Virus record (IMG/VR): IMGVR_UViG_3300025127_000031
Span: 1-60,802 of that record
Strand: one strand, 5' to 3'
From: a virus
Length of the DNA stretch: 60,802 nucleotides
Shown here piece after piece: positions 1 to 8,656 of this stretch. Position 1 is the stretch's first letter; each line of letters starts with the position of its first letter. The position numbers were made by a program, and so were the translations under genes. The notes beneath the pieces were generated by a model. It saw only the letters and a list, made by a program, of their open reading frames with translations, ran no database searches and had not been told where the DNA came from.

Positions 1-455
1 TCATAGTAACCAGGGAAAAAATTCTCATCTAATAATCCTACTTTCTCAATAAGACTTGGAGTAAAAATAAATCCACACATATCATCAATACCTACTCCTA
101 AAAAAACACCATCTTTAAAATTAGTGTTCAATAGCTTTTGATACTGGCCTTTTGCTACCCACCAATCAAAACCAGTTACAATCCAATGATTACAATCAGT
201 ATTATCACGGATAATTTGATTGACTGCCCCAGGGTATCCTGAGTTCTGGTTATTGCTGACGACAACAATTTCTTCTATATGGTCTGGCTTTGAGTCGCAA
301 ATAAGATCAATGGCTTCGTCTACGGACGGATCTACGTTCATTGAATTATCAAGAATATAGTAACGCTTGACAGGAATATCAATTGTTTTAAAATGCCGCA
401 CTAATTTTTCACCTTGGACCATGACTGGCACAGCAATTAGATCCAAGCTTTTCAT
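1..455 (-). CDS. Glycosyltransferase family 2-like protein, 3' end cut by window edge
   Basis: The frame opens at an ATG (453-455) and stays open leftward to base 1, about 151 residues, so the C-terminus lies outside the window. Seen: the segment LIEKVGLLDENFFPGYY near the edge matches the GT-A signature of family 2 enzymes (vGlfDe.fF.YyED), and SNNQNSGYPGAVNQII resembles their N-G-x-x-x-A-x-N segment. Such enzymes move a sugar from a nucleotide-sugar onto an acceptor in the cytoplasm. Acceptor unknown; phage DNA bases, virion proteins and host envelope are all possible. A second glycosyltransferase of another fold lies at 5335. Confidence 0.7.
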   Translation of the reverse strand, partial: MKSLDLIAVPVMVQGEKLVRHFKTIDIPVKRYYILDNSMNVDPSVDEAIDLICDSKPDHIEEIVVVSNNQNSGYPGAVNQIIRDNTDCNHWIVTGFDWWVAKGQYQKLLNTNFKDGVFLGVGIDDMCGFIFTPSLIEKVGLLDENFFPGYY

Positions 456-495
456 TAATTTCAAGCTACAATAAAATTAATATACACAACTGACT

Positions 496-1344
496 GTGGT
501 TGATACGGATAAATCAGCAACTGTATACGAACTTTATAATGAAGATCCAGATTCATTTCTTGAATTAAACACAAAGCCTGCACGTGTTGTTATTAATGGT
601 AAACGCCATTATGAAACACCGTTCCAAACAGGTCCAGCTGCTTCTGTTACTACCATTATTTCTGAGACAGCGTCTGAAGCCAATAAGAAGAAGTTAGAGA
701 TGTGGGCAAAATCGAACCCCGGTGTGAAAGAAGCTGCAGCAGAACGTGGTACTGCGATACATAGCTGTATGGAGATGTTCCTGAAGAAAGAAGTCTTTGA
801 CGTTCCTGAGGAGTATCAAGAATTTTGGACTGGTATGCCTGAGATTCTCGAACAATTTGACGAAGTGCTCTGGGCAGAAACACCCTTGCAGGATGACTAT
901 CAATTCGCTTTATCCGAAGACGGGATTGGGAGAGTGTGGGGGCGGGATGAGGAAGAGAGACCATGGGTTGGCAGTCCTGACATTATTGGTATTGCTAACG
1001 GCAAACTAACGCTTGCTGACCTCAAAACAAGTGTCAAACCATACTGTCGTTGGTGGCCTAAAGATTTTGAAAAGGGTTCCCAGGAGTGGCGGACCCGTTT
1101 GGGTGGTTACATGAAATTTAAAAAATGCTGTCTACAACTGGGTGCTTATGCCTTAGGCATTGAGCAAACACTAAATCTTAAAGTCGAACAGGCAGCTATT
1201 ATTGTGTCAACACCTGCTGACACACAGCTATTTAAAATTTCTCGTCGTCATCTTGACTATTGCCAAAAAGACTGGTTAAAAATTGTAGAAGAATATTACA
1301 AACAAATTAATAATTGTATTGTTTATGACTTAGATAATATTTAG
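496..1344 (+). CDS. PD-(D/E)XK exonuclease, RecB/Cas4-like
   Basis: A 282-residue protein starting at GTG. Nuclease motifs appear in order: RGTAIHS (84-90, with the His typical of RecB/Cas4-type nucleases), acidic GSPDIIG (159-165, D162), the core LADLKTS (173-179, D175 and K177), and QLGAYA (214-219). This is the usual set for phage lambda-exonuclease or Cas4-like enzymes acting in recombination or in degradation of host DNA. No Fe-S cysteine cluster is seen, which argues against true Cas4. Its stop codon shares the TTAG tetranucleotide with the stop of the convergent minus-strand gene. Confidence 0.82.
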   Translation: MVDTDKSATVYELYNEDPDSFLELNTKPARVVINGKRHYETPFQTGPAASVTTIISETASEANKKKLEMWAKSNPGVKEAAAERGTAIHSCMEMFLKKEVFDVPEEYQEFWTGMPEILEQFDEVLWAETPLQDDYQFALSEDGIGRVWGRDEEERPWVGSPDIIGIANGKLTLADLKTSVKPYCRWWPKDFEKGSQEWRTRLGGYMKFKKCCLQLGAYALGIEQTLNLKVEQAAIIVSTPADTQLFKISRRHLDYCQKDWLKIVEEYYKQINNCIVYDLDNI

Positions 1345-2402
1345 AGAAAGTCAAACGTAAGATATTTATTTTCAACTTTCTTCCCTACTTTTCCACCTCC
1401 ATCTATAAAATCGTTTAAAAACTTTTTGATTTCTTCTTCTGTTGCGCCTGTAGCTTCTAATTCTTTCATTTCTTTTTTATCAAATTTATTTCCATAATCT
1501 TTGGTAATACCACCGAAAACACCAAGCTTATTATAAACTTTGTCAGTAACTCTGCCACCTCCTTTAGTGTAATCAACTAAAAAGCTTTCAATTTCTTCAG
1601 CTGAAGCTCCACCTCTTTTTGTAGCTCTTAAATCTTTATTGGTAAATACATTACCAAAACGATCTTCTACTTTATCTGTTAATTCAAAACTTGTTTGAGG
1701 TTTTTGGCCTGGTAAATATCCTGTTTCCCACGCATCTACAATTCGCTCTGCCTCAGATTGTCTATTAACATTACTAATATCTAAAGCTTTTCCCCATCGT
1801 TTTATTTGTGCTTTACTCATACCTGCATCAAGCATAGGTTGAATTTCTTTCTTATCTCCATCTGTTCTCATATACTCGTCATAACCTTTTCCATCAAATG
1901 AAATTGATTTGTCTTGCCAATCTTCGTCTTTTAAACCTTTTTGTCCTGTTTTTACTTCTTTAAATACCTTATCAGGTAATTTTAATTTTTCAATTTCTTC
2001 TTTATAAGGTTCTTCTTCTTTTTTAGGTGTTTGATTTGCTTTATTTTCTTCTTCTACTTCGTCTAAAAATCCTGCACCATAAGCTCCTGGTACATAACTA
2101 TCAATATCAGACTGTAGTCCTGTCATATAAGCATCTAGATCAAAACCACCGGTACTTGTCCCCCCTGTATCAGGAACAACATCTGTAAGAGTTGCTACTG
2201 TTTCACTAAGAATTTCTTCTGGTGTTTTTTGCGGAGTGCTTCCATAATTACTTCTGCTATCTCCTAATGTAATATTGCGACCACCAAAAGTAGCATTCAT
2301 ATCGACTTCATTGCCTGCTTCATCATAAAAAGTTTTTCTTTCTGGTTCATACATCCCAGTGGCATCATTGTAAACAACGCCTTCTATACCGGTATAAGAC
2401 AC
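1341..2402 (-). CDS. Uncharacterised acidic protein with helical repeats
   Basis: A 353-residue protein not recognised. It starts at GTG with AGGA eight bases upstream. The middle is very rich in Lys and Glu. The C-terminal third contains two degenerate repeats, GASAEEIESFLVDYTKGGG and GATEEEIKKFLNDFIDGGG, each followed by a (K/R)V.(D/K)KV.NK segment; a weaker relative, MSKAQIKRWGKAL, lies further upstream. The 'Gly-Ala-(S/T)-x-E-E-I' units look like short helical hairpins. It sits alone on this strand between plus-strand replication genes. It may be a virion or assembly protein, but that is only inference from its low complexity and N-terminal Gly/Thr-rich segment. Confidence 0.6.
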   Translation of the reverse strand: MSYTGIEGVVYNDATGMYEPERKTFYDEAGNEVDMNATFGGRNITLGDSRSNYGSTPQKTPEEILSETVATLTDVVPDTGGTSTGGFDLDAYMTGLQSDIDSYVPGAYGAGFLDEVEEENKANQTPKKEEEPYKEEIEKLKLPDKVFKEVKTGQKGLKDEDWQDKSISFDGKGYDEYMRTDGDKKEIQPMLDAGMSKAQIKRWGKALDISNVNRQSEAERIVDAWETGYLPGQKPQTSFELTDKVEDRFGNVFTNKDLRATKRGGASAEEIESFLVDYTKGGGRVTDKVYNKLGVFGGITKDYGNKFDKKEMKELEATGATEEEIKKFLNDFIDGGGKVGKKVENKYLTFDFL

Positions 2403-2517
2403 AATTTAAGTCCTTTATGATTTTATTATTCTAAATCAATTAATTAATAATTTTTATATCGAACTATTTTCAGATGTAAAGACCGTAGGATAATAAGACA
2501 AAACAACTCAAAACCCC

Positions 2518-2691
2518 ATGGAGCACCGCATCGCAATGGGGCAGTGGATTGCACATCTCACTTGCATCATGGCATCTGCTCATGATGGAGACTGCTTTTT
2601 ATTGCCTTCATATGCACATCTTCATGCTTATGAAATAACAAAAAACTCTGCATCTAAACAAAAAAGTTTTACAGTAAGGATCGAACTATGA
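2518..2691 (+). CDS. Possible small protein translationally coupled to the primase
   Basis: An open frame of 57 residues whose TGA stop overlaps the primase start as ATGA (2688-2691). The overlap is the main argument for it; no clear Shine-Dalgarno sequence precedes its ATG. The DNA also holds two inverted repeats, CCCCAT/ATGGGG at its 5' end and CATCATG/CATGATG near 2572-2594, so the region could instead be an untranslated leader of the primase message. No known domain recognised. Confidence 0.35.
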   Translation: MEHRIAMGQWIAHLTCIMASAHDGDCFLLPSYAHLHAYEITKNSASKQKSFTVRIEL

Positions 2692-5303
2692 GTCTGATGT
2701 CAAACCAAAATTTCAATGCACTAGAACCAGGTCAGATTAATCTTTCTTTAATTCCTGTTGATTGGCCGCTTACTCCTTTAGGAAATAATAAAAATCCTTA
2801 CGTTTCTGGTTGGCAAAATAAACCATTTACTGTAAATGATATCGCGCATGAAATTGAAGAGGGTCTTTGTAAAGCTGTTGGTCTATTGAGTGGACCTGTT
2901 TACAATGAACCTTATGGTTTTGTTTGGGTTGATATCGATGGTCCTAGTGTTTATGAAAAAATTAAAGAGCTTTCAGGTTCTTCTGTTGAAGAAGCTTTGC
3001 CTTCTACGTTGACCATTTGCTCAGGTAAAGAAGGGCGAGAACGAAAACTATACAAAGCACCCAAGCAGATTTGGAAACATTTTGTTCGTAATAAATATTG
3101 CTGGCATGCCAGTGTTGATCGTGAAAAACTTGAAATTCTTTGGCAGCGGCACCAAGGAGTGCTAATGGGTGCTCATCCTGATACAGAAGGATATTACACA
3201 AAAGACGGTCAAGATTTTAATTTTATTGAAAAAATTCCTAATTTACCTCCTTGGATTCTTACTGAAATTGCAATTAAAAATAAAAAACAAGGTTCTCCTA
3301 CTGAATCAGTGGGTCGTGTTTATGGACCAAACTTTGCTATTAATACCACAATTGGTTTAGAACGAACAATTAAAGAAGCTGTTGATGCTTTATGGAAATT
3401 ACCTCCAGAAGCAGCTGATGATTATGATGTCTGGATTACAATTGGTCAATCTCTTCATTCTGTTGATGATTCTCTTTTAGAGCAATGGGATGAATGGTCT
3501 AAGCAATCAGAAAAATACAAAGAAGGTGAGTGTCATCGTCGCTGGCTTTCTTTTTCAAAAAAAGGTGGTCGTGGTATCGGATCTCTTTTTCACTTGGCTA
3601 AAGAACATGGATTTGAATTTGATGAAAATTATCGCGGTTTAAATGTTGATGACACGTTATTAGAGTATACAGTTCAATGTTTAGAAGAAGCTGAAAAAAG
3701 TAATAGTATGTCTCCAATGAATGCAGTTTTAAATTCTTTGACTTCATCTGTTGAGCCAAAGGTTTCATTTACTCGCCCTAAAAAAGAAGAACGTAAACGT
3801 AATAAGTCTGATGATATTATTGCAAACATTCTTTTAGGTATGTACAACGGAAACTTTTTGTACTCAAAAGGGCATGAAGAATTTTTTATGTATGAAAAAA
3901 CATCTCCTGGACTTTGGTCCCCACTTAATGAACTAGAAGCAAAGGCAGATATTTATGAAAAATTAAACATTCTTAAGGAAGAGCATTTGCCTAGGGGATT
4001 TGGTTCAAAACTTATTAATGACATCTACAACTTACTGAAGATGCAACTGAATTTTGATTCTTGGAATGAGAATAAAAACATGTTGCTTTTTAAAAATGGT
4101 GTATTAGATGTTTCTTCGTTAGGCTTAATGCCTGTTCAAAGAGAATTTTATTTAACTCAACTGCTGCCATATGAGTACGATCCACATGCAGAGTGTGAAG
4201 CCATTATTAAATGGTTGAAGTTTACACAAGACAATGACTGGGGTCGTGTCCAGGTTCTACGTGCATGGTTGCGTGCTGTTCTTTTAAGTTCATCTGACAT
4301 CCAAAAGTTTGTTGAAATTGTTGGTCCCGGTAAGTCAGGTAAATCGACTTATGCCAATCTTTGTAATGCTTTGGTGGGAGATGAAAATACAACAATATCA
4401 ACTTTGGAACACCTTGAAAAAAACAGATTTGAAACAGCAAACCTTTATAAAAAGAAACTACTTCTTTTTAATGATGTTGAGCGTTATGGCGGTAGTGTTT
4501 CTATCTTGAAGGCACTGACTGGTCGTGATCTTCTCCGGAATGAGCACAAATATCAAACAGGTAAACAAAAACCATTTAAGTTTGATGGCTTGTGCATGAT
4601 TACTGCTAACGAACCAATCCAAACAACGGATCCTACTTCAGGTTTGGCACGTCGTCGTCTCACGATTCCATTTAATAATCCGTTCCGTGGTAGCGCAAAA
4701 GAACAAAAAACCTTGATTGATATGGATGATCAAGGAAATGCATTTGGTGAATTTGCTCCAATGCTTCCGGGTTTGGTCAACTGGTTATTGGATATGTCTC
4801 ATGATCAAATGCGGGAATATCTAATGGAAACTACCAAGCACGTTAAGTTCTTTTCTGATTACACTATTGATCAACAACTTAAATCAAACCCTGTTAAAGA
4901 CTGGATGCATCACTGTCTTGTCTTTGAACTCAATACATCTGCTCAAATCGGCTTTAAGAAGTTTGCCCCCCAGGGGAGTTCAACTCATTACGCCAAAACT
5001 AATGAGTGGCTATACGCTAGTTATTGTGAATTCTGCATGAATTCCAACAACAACATCATGTCTCGCTCACGTTTTGAGTCACTTTTAGTAGACATTTTTA
5101 ATCATCAACTACATTTAAATATTTATGTTCGTCGCAATACAAAAGGTTTACGTGTCTTCAATGTTGCTATTAGAACAGGTCAACAACGTTTTGATAGTTA
5201 TCCATCATTGATTGATTTAGGTGAAAACCCTGAACGCTATAAAGACTTTTATGGACAAATTGATGTTGGGTACAAGCAACACCTACCTAATAATCAAGAT
5301 TAA
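2688..5303 (+). CDS. DNA primase-polymerase fused to superfamily 3 helicase
   Basis: An 871-residue replication protein. The N-terminal part has the archaeo-eukaryotic primase (PriPol) pattern, with the catalytic acidic motif WVDID (80-84) following VGLLSGP. A central segment with WITIGQSLHSV and KGGRGIGSLFHLAKEHG fits a PriCT-type primase C-terminal domain. The C-terminal half is a D5-type SF3 helicase: Walker A GPGKSGKST near residue 546, Walker B KLLLFNDVE near 590, then LTGRDLLRNEHKY and CMITANEP. The combination makes primers and unwinds DNA at the fork. AAGGA lies seven bases before the ATG. It is the only clear replication enzyme in the window. Confidence 0.92.
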   Translation: MSLMSNQNFNALEPGQINLSLIPVDWPLTPLGNNKNPYVSGWQNKPFTVNDIAHEIEEGLCKAVGLLSGPVYNEPYGFVWVDIDGPSVYEKIKELSGSSVEEALPSTLTICSGKEGRERKLYKAPKQIWKHFVRNKYCWHASVDREKLEILWQRHQGVLMGAHPDTEGYYTKDGQDFNFIEKIPNLPPWILTEIAIKNKKQGSPTESVGRVYGPNFAINTTIGLERTIKEAVDALWKLPPEAADDYDVWITIGQSLHSVDDSLLEQWDEWSKQSEKYKEGECHRRWLSFSKKGGRGIGSLFHLAKEHGFEFDENYRGLNVDDTLLEYTVQCLEEAEKSNSMSPMNAVLNSLTSSVEPKVSFTRPKKEERKRNKSDDIIANILLGMYNGNFLYSKGHEEFFMYEKTSPGLWSPLNELEAKADIYEKLNILKEEHLPRGFGSKLINDIYNLLKMQLNFDSWNENKNMLLFKNGVLDVSSLGLMPVQREFYLTQLLPYEYDPHAECEAIIKWLKFTQDNDWGRVQVLRAWLRAVLLSSSDIQKFVEIVGPGKSGKSTYANLCNALVGDENTTISTLEHLEKNRFETANLYKKKLLLFNDVERYGGSVSILKALTGRDLLRNEHKYQTGKQKPFKFDGLCMITANEPIQTTDPTSGLARRRLTIPFNNPFRGSAKEQKTLIDMDDQGNAFGEFAPMLPGLVNWLLDMSHDQMREYLMETTKHVKFFSDYTIDQQLKSNPVKDWMHHCLVFELNTSAQIGFKKFAPQGSSTHYAKTNEWLYASYCEFCMNSNNNIMSRSRFESLLVDIFNHQLHLNIYVRRNTKGLRVFNVAIRTGQQRFDSYPSLIDLGENPERYKDFYGQIDVGYKQHLPNNQD

Positions 5304-5334
5304 TTGTTATAGTTAGATCAGTTTTTATGATCTA

Positions 5335-6591
5335 ATGTCTAACAAGCCGAAGATTTTGTGGTCGGGTGATATTGTTGCCCGTACAGGTTTTGCACGTGTT
5401 ACTGAAAACCTAATCACTAGGCTAAAAGATCGATATGAAATTGTTGTTTTAGGCAATAACTGGTGGGGAGATCCCAATGAATTTCAAGCAGATTTTAAAA
5501 TGTATCCTTCATCCAATCGGTTCCAGACAGAACCTTTTGGTGTTCAGCGTATTCGTGAAACAGTAGAAAAAGAACAACCTAATTTGATCTTTGTTAACAA
5601 TGATGCCTGGATTGTTAATCAACTGTATAGCCAAATCAAAGATTATCACGATGCCGGTAAGTTTAAATTTGTAGCTTACATGCCAATGGACAGCTACGGC
5701 TGGACCGGTTGTTTGACTGATCATGCTGGTAGTTGGGATGGAATCGTTGTCTATACAGAATTTGGTGCTCGTGAATTCCATGCTGCTGGTATTGCTAAGC
5801 CAATCACTGTTATCCCTCATGGTGTAACAGATGGTCAATTCTTCCCTCTTGATAAAATCGAGTGTCGTAAAAAATTAAATCTGGCAGAGGATGGTTTTAT
5901 TGTTTTTAATGGCAACCGTAATCAAGCACGGAAGCGTATTGATATCACGATTGATGCTTTTGCTGAATTTGCTATTGGTCGTCCTGATACCAAGCTTTAC
6001 CTTCATATGGGCAAGAAGGACCAGGGTTGGGATGTGATGCATTTGTTTGGTCGTGAGATGCGTAAGCGTGGCCTCGATCCCAACGGTCGAATCATCATGA
6101 CTACCGATACTCCCCAGCCTCCTTCAGTTGACATTGGCTTGCTCAATATCATCTATAACGCCTGTGATGTGGGCGTTAACACCTGTAAAGGAGAAGGTCA
6201 TGGTCTAGTCAACCATGAGCATGCAGCTTGTGGTGTCGCCCAGGTGGTGCCCAACCACACGTCTTGTAAGGAGATCTTCGAGGGGGCTGCACCCTTGATC
6301 GATAATTGTTTTATCGATGTGGACATGAACTACAACCGGGACATGCCAGTGCCCAGTGCTGAGCATCTAACTGAGATTTTAGTGGAGCTGTACGAAGACA
6401 GGACATTGCTTAAGCAAGTTGGAGCTGACTGTTTCCAGCGGGCAACAAATTCCAAATATCAGTGGGACACCATTGCAGAGCAATTCAACGAGGTATTTGA
6501 AGAGACGTTGAAAGACCCAATTGAGATTGATAAGCCTGTAGTACGCAAGCCCAAGCGACGTAAAAAGAAGAAGAAAGCTGTAGCAGCCTGA
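5335..6591 (+). CDS. Glycosyltransferase, GT-B fold (GT4-like)
   Basis: A 418-residue protein. GARTGFARVTENL-type N-terminus (here ARTGFARVTENLITRL) with a Gly-rich donor loop, FNGNRNQARKRIDITIDAF at the start of the second Rossmann domain, and YNACDVGVNTCKGEGHGLV, the E-G-x-G-L region that binds the nucleotide in GT4 enzymes. The family transfers sugars from nucleotide donors. The C-terminus ends in a run of about a dozen Lys/Arg residues, which could bind nucleic acid or membrane. It follows the primase by 31 bases and ends in a terminator, so the two may be co-transcribed. Acceptor unknown. Confidence 0.85.
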   Translation: MSNKPKILWSGDIVARTGFARVTENLITRLKDRYEIVVLGNNWWGDPNEFQADFKMYPSSNRFQTEPFGVQRIRETVEKEQPNLIFVNNDAWIVNQLYSQIKDYHDAGKFKFVAYMPMDSYGWTGCLTDHAGSWDGIVVYTEFGAREFHAAGIAKPITVIPHGVTDGQFFPLDKIECRKKLNLAEDGFIVFNGNRNQARKRIDITIDAFAEFAIGRPDTKLYLHMGKKDQGWDVMHLFGREMRKRGLDPNGRIIMTTDTPQPPSVDIGLLNIIYNACDVGVNTCKGEGHGLVNHEHAACGVAQVVPNHTSCKEIFEGAAPLIDNCFIDVDMNYNRDMPVPSAEHLTEILVELYEDRTLLKQVGADCFQRATNSKYQWDTIAEQFNEVFEETLKDPIEIDKPVVRKPKRRKKKKKAVAA

Positions 6592-6596
6592 ACTTT

Positions 6597-6624
6597 TTGG
6601 GGCCTTTTGGGTCCCAATTTTTTT
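6597..6624 (+). terminator. Rho-independent terminator after the glycosyltransferase gene
   Basis: An eight-pair stem, TTGGGGCC with GGTCCCAA including one G-T pair, around a short T-rich loop is followed by seven T residues. It begins five bases after the stop codon of the glycosyltransferase gene and would end the primase-glycosyltransferase transcript. Confidence 0.8.
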
Positions 6625-6626
6625 GT

Positions 6627-6943
6627 AGGGCGGAGTTTGGTTGTCTCATTTCAATCTCAGCCCTGCTGTAATCCATTGTGTTGGAAGGGGTTCCAGCTAT
6701 TAGGGCGGATCTCGACCCCCTTAAACCTCTTAGTTCTAGTTCAACGACCCTTTTGGTACACCTTAATGGTTGACAGTTTTGGCTGCCCAAAAGGTACACC
6801 AAAAAGGTACACCAAAAAGGTCGTTGTGACTAGAATAAATAAAAATAAGGAGGTAAGAATGATGAGACTCACGTGAGATCCACTGCCCTGCAGTTGATTT
6901 GCATCGAAAACAAAGTCCGCCCTGAGACACCAAAGTCCGCCCT
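6627..6943. repeat. Gene-free region with nested inverted and direct repeats
   Basis: No gene is seen here apart from a possible five-codon leader peptide. AGGGCGGA occurs forward at 6627 and 6702 and in reverse orientation at 6911-6923 and 6931-6943, where CAAAGTCCGCCCT is repeated exactly. Inside lies an imperfect inverted repeat of about 30 bases (6734-6762 and 6806-6835), each arm carrying TTCTAGT, CAACGACC and a GGTACACC box; GGTACACC is present three times (6755, 6793, 6806). The symmetry suggests a protein-binding or recombination site, or an RNA fold. Confidence 0.7.
6846..6876 (+). promoter_or_regulatory. Strong ribosome site with five-codon leader peptide
   Basis: AAGGAGGT (6847-6854) is followed by ATG at 6859 and a five-residue frame (MMRLT) ending at TGA 6874-6876. 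That stop overlaps a GTG (6873) in frame with the HNH-like gene. This is among the best Shine-Dalgarno matches in the window, yet it serves a mini-frame, which suggests leader-peptide control or re-initiation at GTG 6873. Confidence 0.5.
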
Positions 6944-6947
6944 CACC

Positions 6948-7646
6948 ATGGCAAACACTCTTACAAACCGTAAAAAAAGAGCAAAAAACATTTTAGATAA
7001 TTTAAATTTTAGGTATCTTCCAAACGAAGAGGATGAAACTTTAAATGCTTTAGGCTATTACAGAGGGTTTTTTTGTCCTTTTGGCCATGAAATACGTGAT
7101 AAAAAAGAACACTGGTGCTATCACTGTGTACGACGTATTCAATCAAATATCTGTGGTTTAGACATTAATTATTTGCATAATGCTTATCAACAAGATGCAA
7201 AAGATATTTTAGACTTTGTTGAAATTAAAGAGCCTCATGAGTGTTGGCCAATTCAATTAACAGCTGATGAGTATAGAAAATATGATACACCTAAAAGAAT
7301 TTCATTTCCTTCTTATCGAACTGGTCAGATGGATCGTCGTACTGATCGTGTTACTTTGCATAAAGCAATCTATACATTTACTTGGGGTGATGTAGGCAGC
7401 ATGCGTATTAGTAGACGTTGTCGAAACAAATGGTGTGGTAATCCATTGCATATGTGCTCTAGCTGGAATCGAGCCCATGTTCCAAAAGATTTTCATTACC
7501 TTGATCTTGAGTTAAACCCAAAGAAATTATTGTTAATGGCAAAACGTCATCGTCATAATTTGCCTATTGAAGAATTAATTTCTATGTCTTATCGACCAAC
7601 GATTGAAAATCCTTGTGATATTTCCCAGAAGTACAATGGAGAATAA
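6948..7646 (+). CDS. HNH-like nuclease or zinc-binding DNA-binding protein
   Basis: A 232-residue protein from ATG 6948; an in-frame GTG at 6873 would add 25 residues. Two metal-binding-like segments are visible: C43, H47, C57 and C60 (CPFGHEI...WCYHC), and CRNKWCGNPLHMCSSWNR near 158-174, which resembles the 'H.C....CvNP.HL..gT..eN' end of phage HNH homing nucleases. The usual first His of that motif is replaced by Arg, so catalysis is uncertain. The gene stands behind a repeat-rich leader, as expected for a mobile homing gene, but no interrupted gene is seen. Two adjacent Lys/Arg-rich stretches support DNA binding. Confidence 0.6.
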   Translation: MANTLTNRKKRAKNILDNLNFRYLPNEEDETLNALGYYRGFFCPFGHEIRDKKEHWCYHCVRRIQSNICGLDINYLHNAYQQDAKDILDFVEIKEPHECWPIQLTADEYRKYDTPKRISFPSYRTGQMDRRTDRVTLHKAIYTFTWGDVGSMRISRRCRNKWCGNPLHMCSSWNRAHVPKDFHYLDLELNPKKLLLMAKRHRHNLPIEELISMSYRPTIENPCDISQKYNGE

Positions 7647-7661
7647 AGCCTCTGTGGGCGA

Positions 7662-8627
7662 ATGACAGCGCAAAGAGAACGTTCACAACACAATCCTTTA
7701 AATCTGGGAACTTTTAATACTACGTCTTTACGTATGTTAAAAGGTACTTTGGGGCCAAAAAGTGAAATCATATCTGGTGGTTATGGGCGTGAAACATACA
7801 ACCACTGGTTTCAAGTTACGCTTGCTTCAGAAGCATGGATTATTTTATTTAAAGCTTCTTCTGAATTAGCAACAGGAAATAATCAATTATCAACCAGGAG
7901 ATCTCCTTTAACAACACGATTCTCTATTAGTGTTCTTGATCAAAACAAAAATCCAGTTCAAGGTCGTAATATTTTTCAAGCTGATTCGGCATTAGTACAA
8001 AACAATCGCGATAGTTTTCATACTACATTTGATAACAGCTATACCGGTCAGGTTATGGCTGCTCAAAGTGACTTATACAATACATTTAGTTCAACTAATG
8101 CAGATCGTGGGGATGATCGTTATTTTCCTTTACGAGCTGGAAATTATTTAATTTGTATTTCTGCTGATAGAAATGAAGAGTTTCAGTATGGTGTTGGTTT
8201 AGTTGTAGAGTTTCAAACTCCAAATGATGAATTATTTTTCTTATGTGAAGATACTTCTGATATTACTTATTTGATTACAGAAAATGATCTTAATGAAGCT
8301 GTTGTAGAAATTGTTCCTAATACTGTTACCAGTGGCATTACTCTATCCTCGTTGAATGGTTTTACAGAAAATCTTTGTACTATTGTTGATCCTAATGGTA
8401 TTGTTCAAGTTAACTATCAAAATTCTGATGGTAACCCACTATCTTGGTTAATTGGTCCAGATCCAGGGGACATTACAGCTGGTCGTGTTTTATTAGATGC
8501 TACTGAGAATTGGATTGATACAACACACGAACATTCATTAACAGAGTGGCGTGCAGCATGGGAGCGTGATCATTCTATGGATGATAAATTTCCTAATGTT
8601 TTCGCAACATATACTAACGTTGCCTAG
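7662..8627 (+). CDS. Uncharacterised, probable tail or virion protein
   Basis: A 321-residue protein not recognised. It has few Lys, many Asn, Thr and Ser, and alternating beta-strand patterns (HWFQVTLASEAWIILFKAS, YFPLRAGNYLICIS), as in phage fibre or adaptor proteins. The C-terminus has a conserved-looking LTEWRAAWERDHSMDDKFP segment. It starts 15 bases after the HNH-like gene and is followed by the CP12-like and another unknown beta-rich gene, making a plus-strand run of five genes. Virion role is inferred from composition. Confidence 0.6.
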   Translation: MTAQRERSQHNPLNLGTFNTTSLRMLKGTLGPKSEIISGGYGRETYNHWFQVTLASEAWIILFKASSELATGNNQLSTRRSPLTTRFSISVLDQNKNPVQGRNIFQADSALVQNNRDSFHTTFDNSYTGQVMAAQSDLYNTFSSTNADRGDDRYFPLRAGNYLICISADRNEEFQYGVGLVVEFQTPNDELFFLCEDTSDITYLITENDLNEAVVEIVPNTVTSGITLSSLNGFTENLCTIVDPNGIVQVNYQNSDGNPLSWLIGPDPGDITAGRVLLDATENWIDTTHEHSLTEWRAAWERDHSMDDKFPNVFATYTNVA

Positions 8628-8656
8628 GACTACAATAAAAATGTGTCTAAATTATT

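Noticed and set aside
496-1344. Cas4 identity for the PD-(D/E)XK protein
   Set aside because: The four Cys needed for the Fe-S cluster are missing and no other CRISPR gene or array is present.
6607-6876. An 89-codon plus-strand frame before the HNH-like gene
   Set aside because: It crosses the terminator's T run and the inverted repeats and has no protein-like text; only its last five codons form a credible leader peptide.
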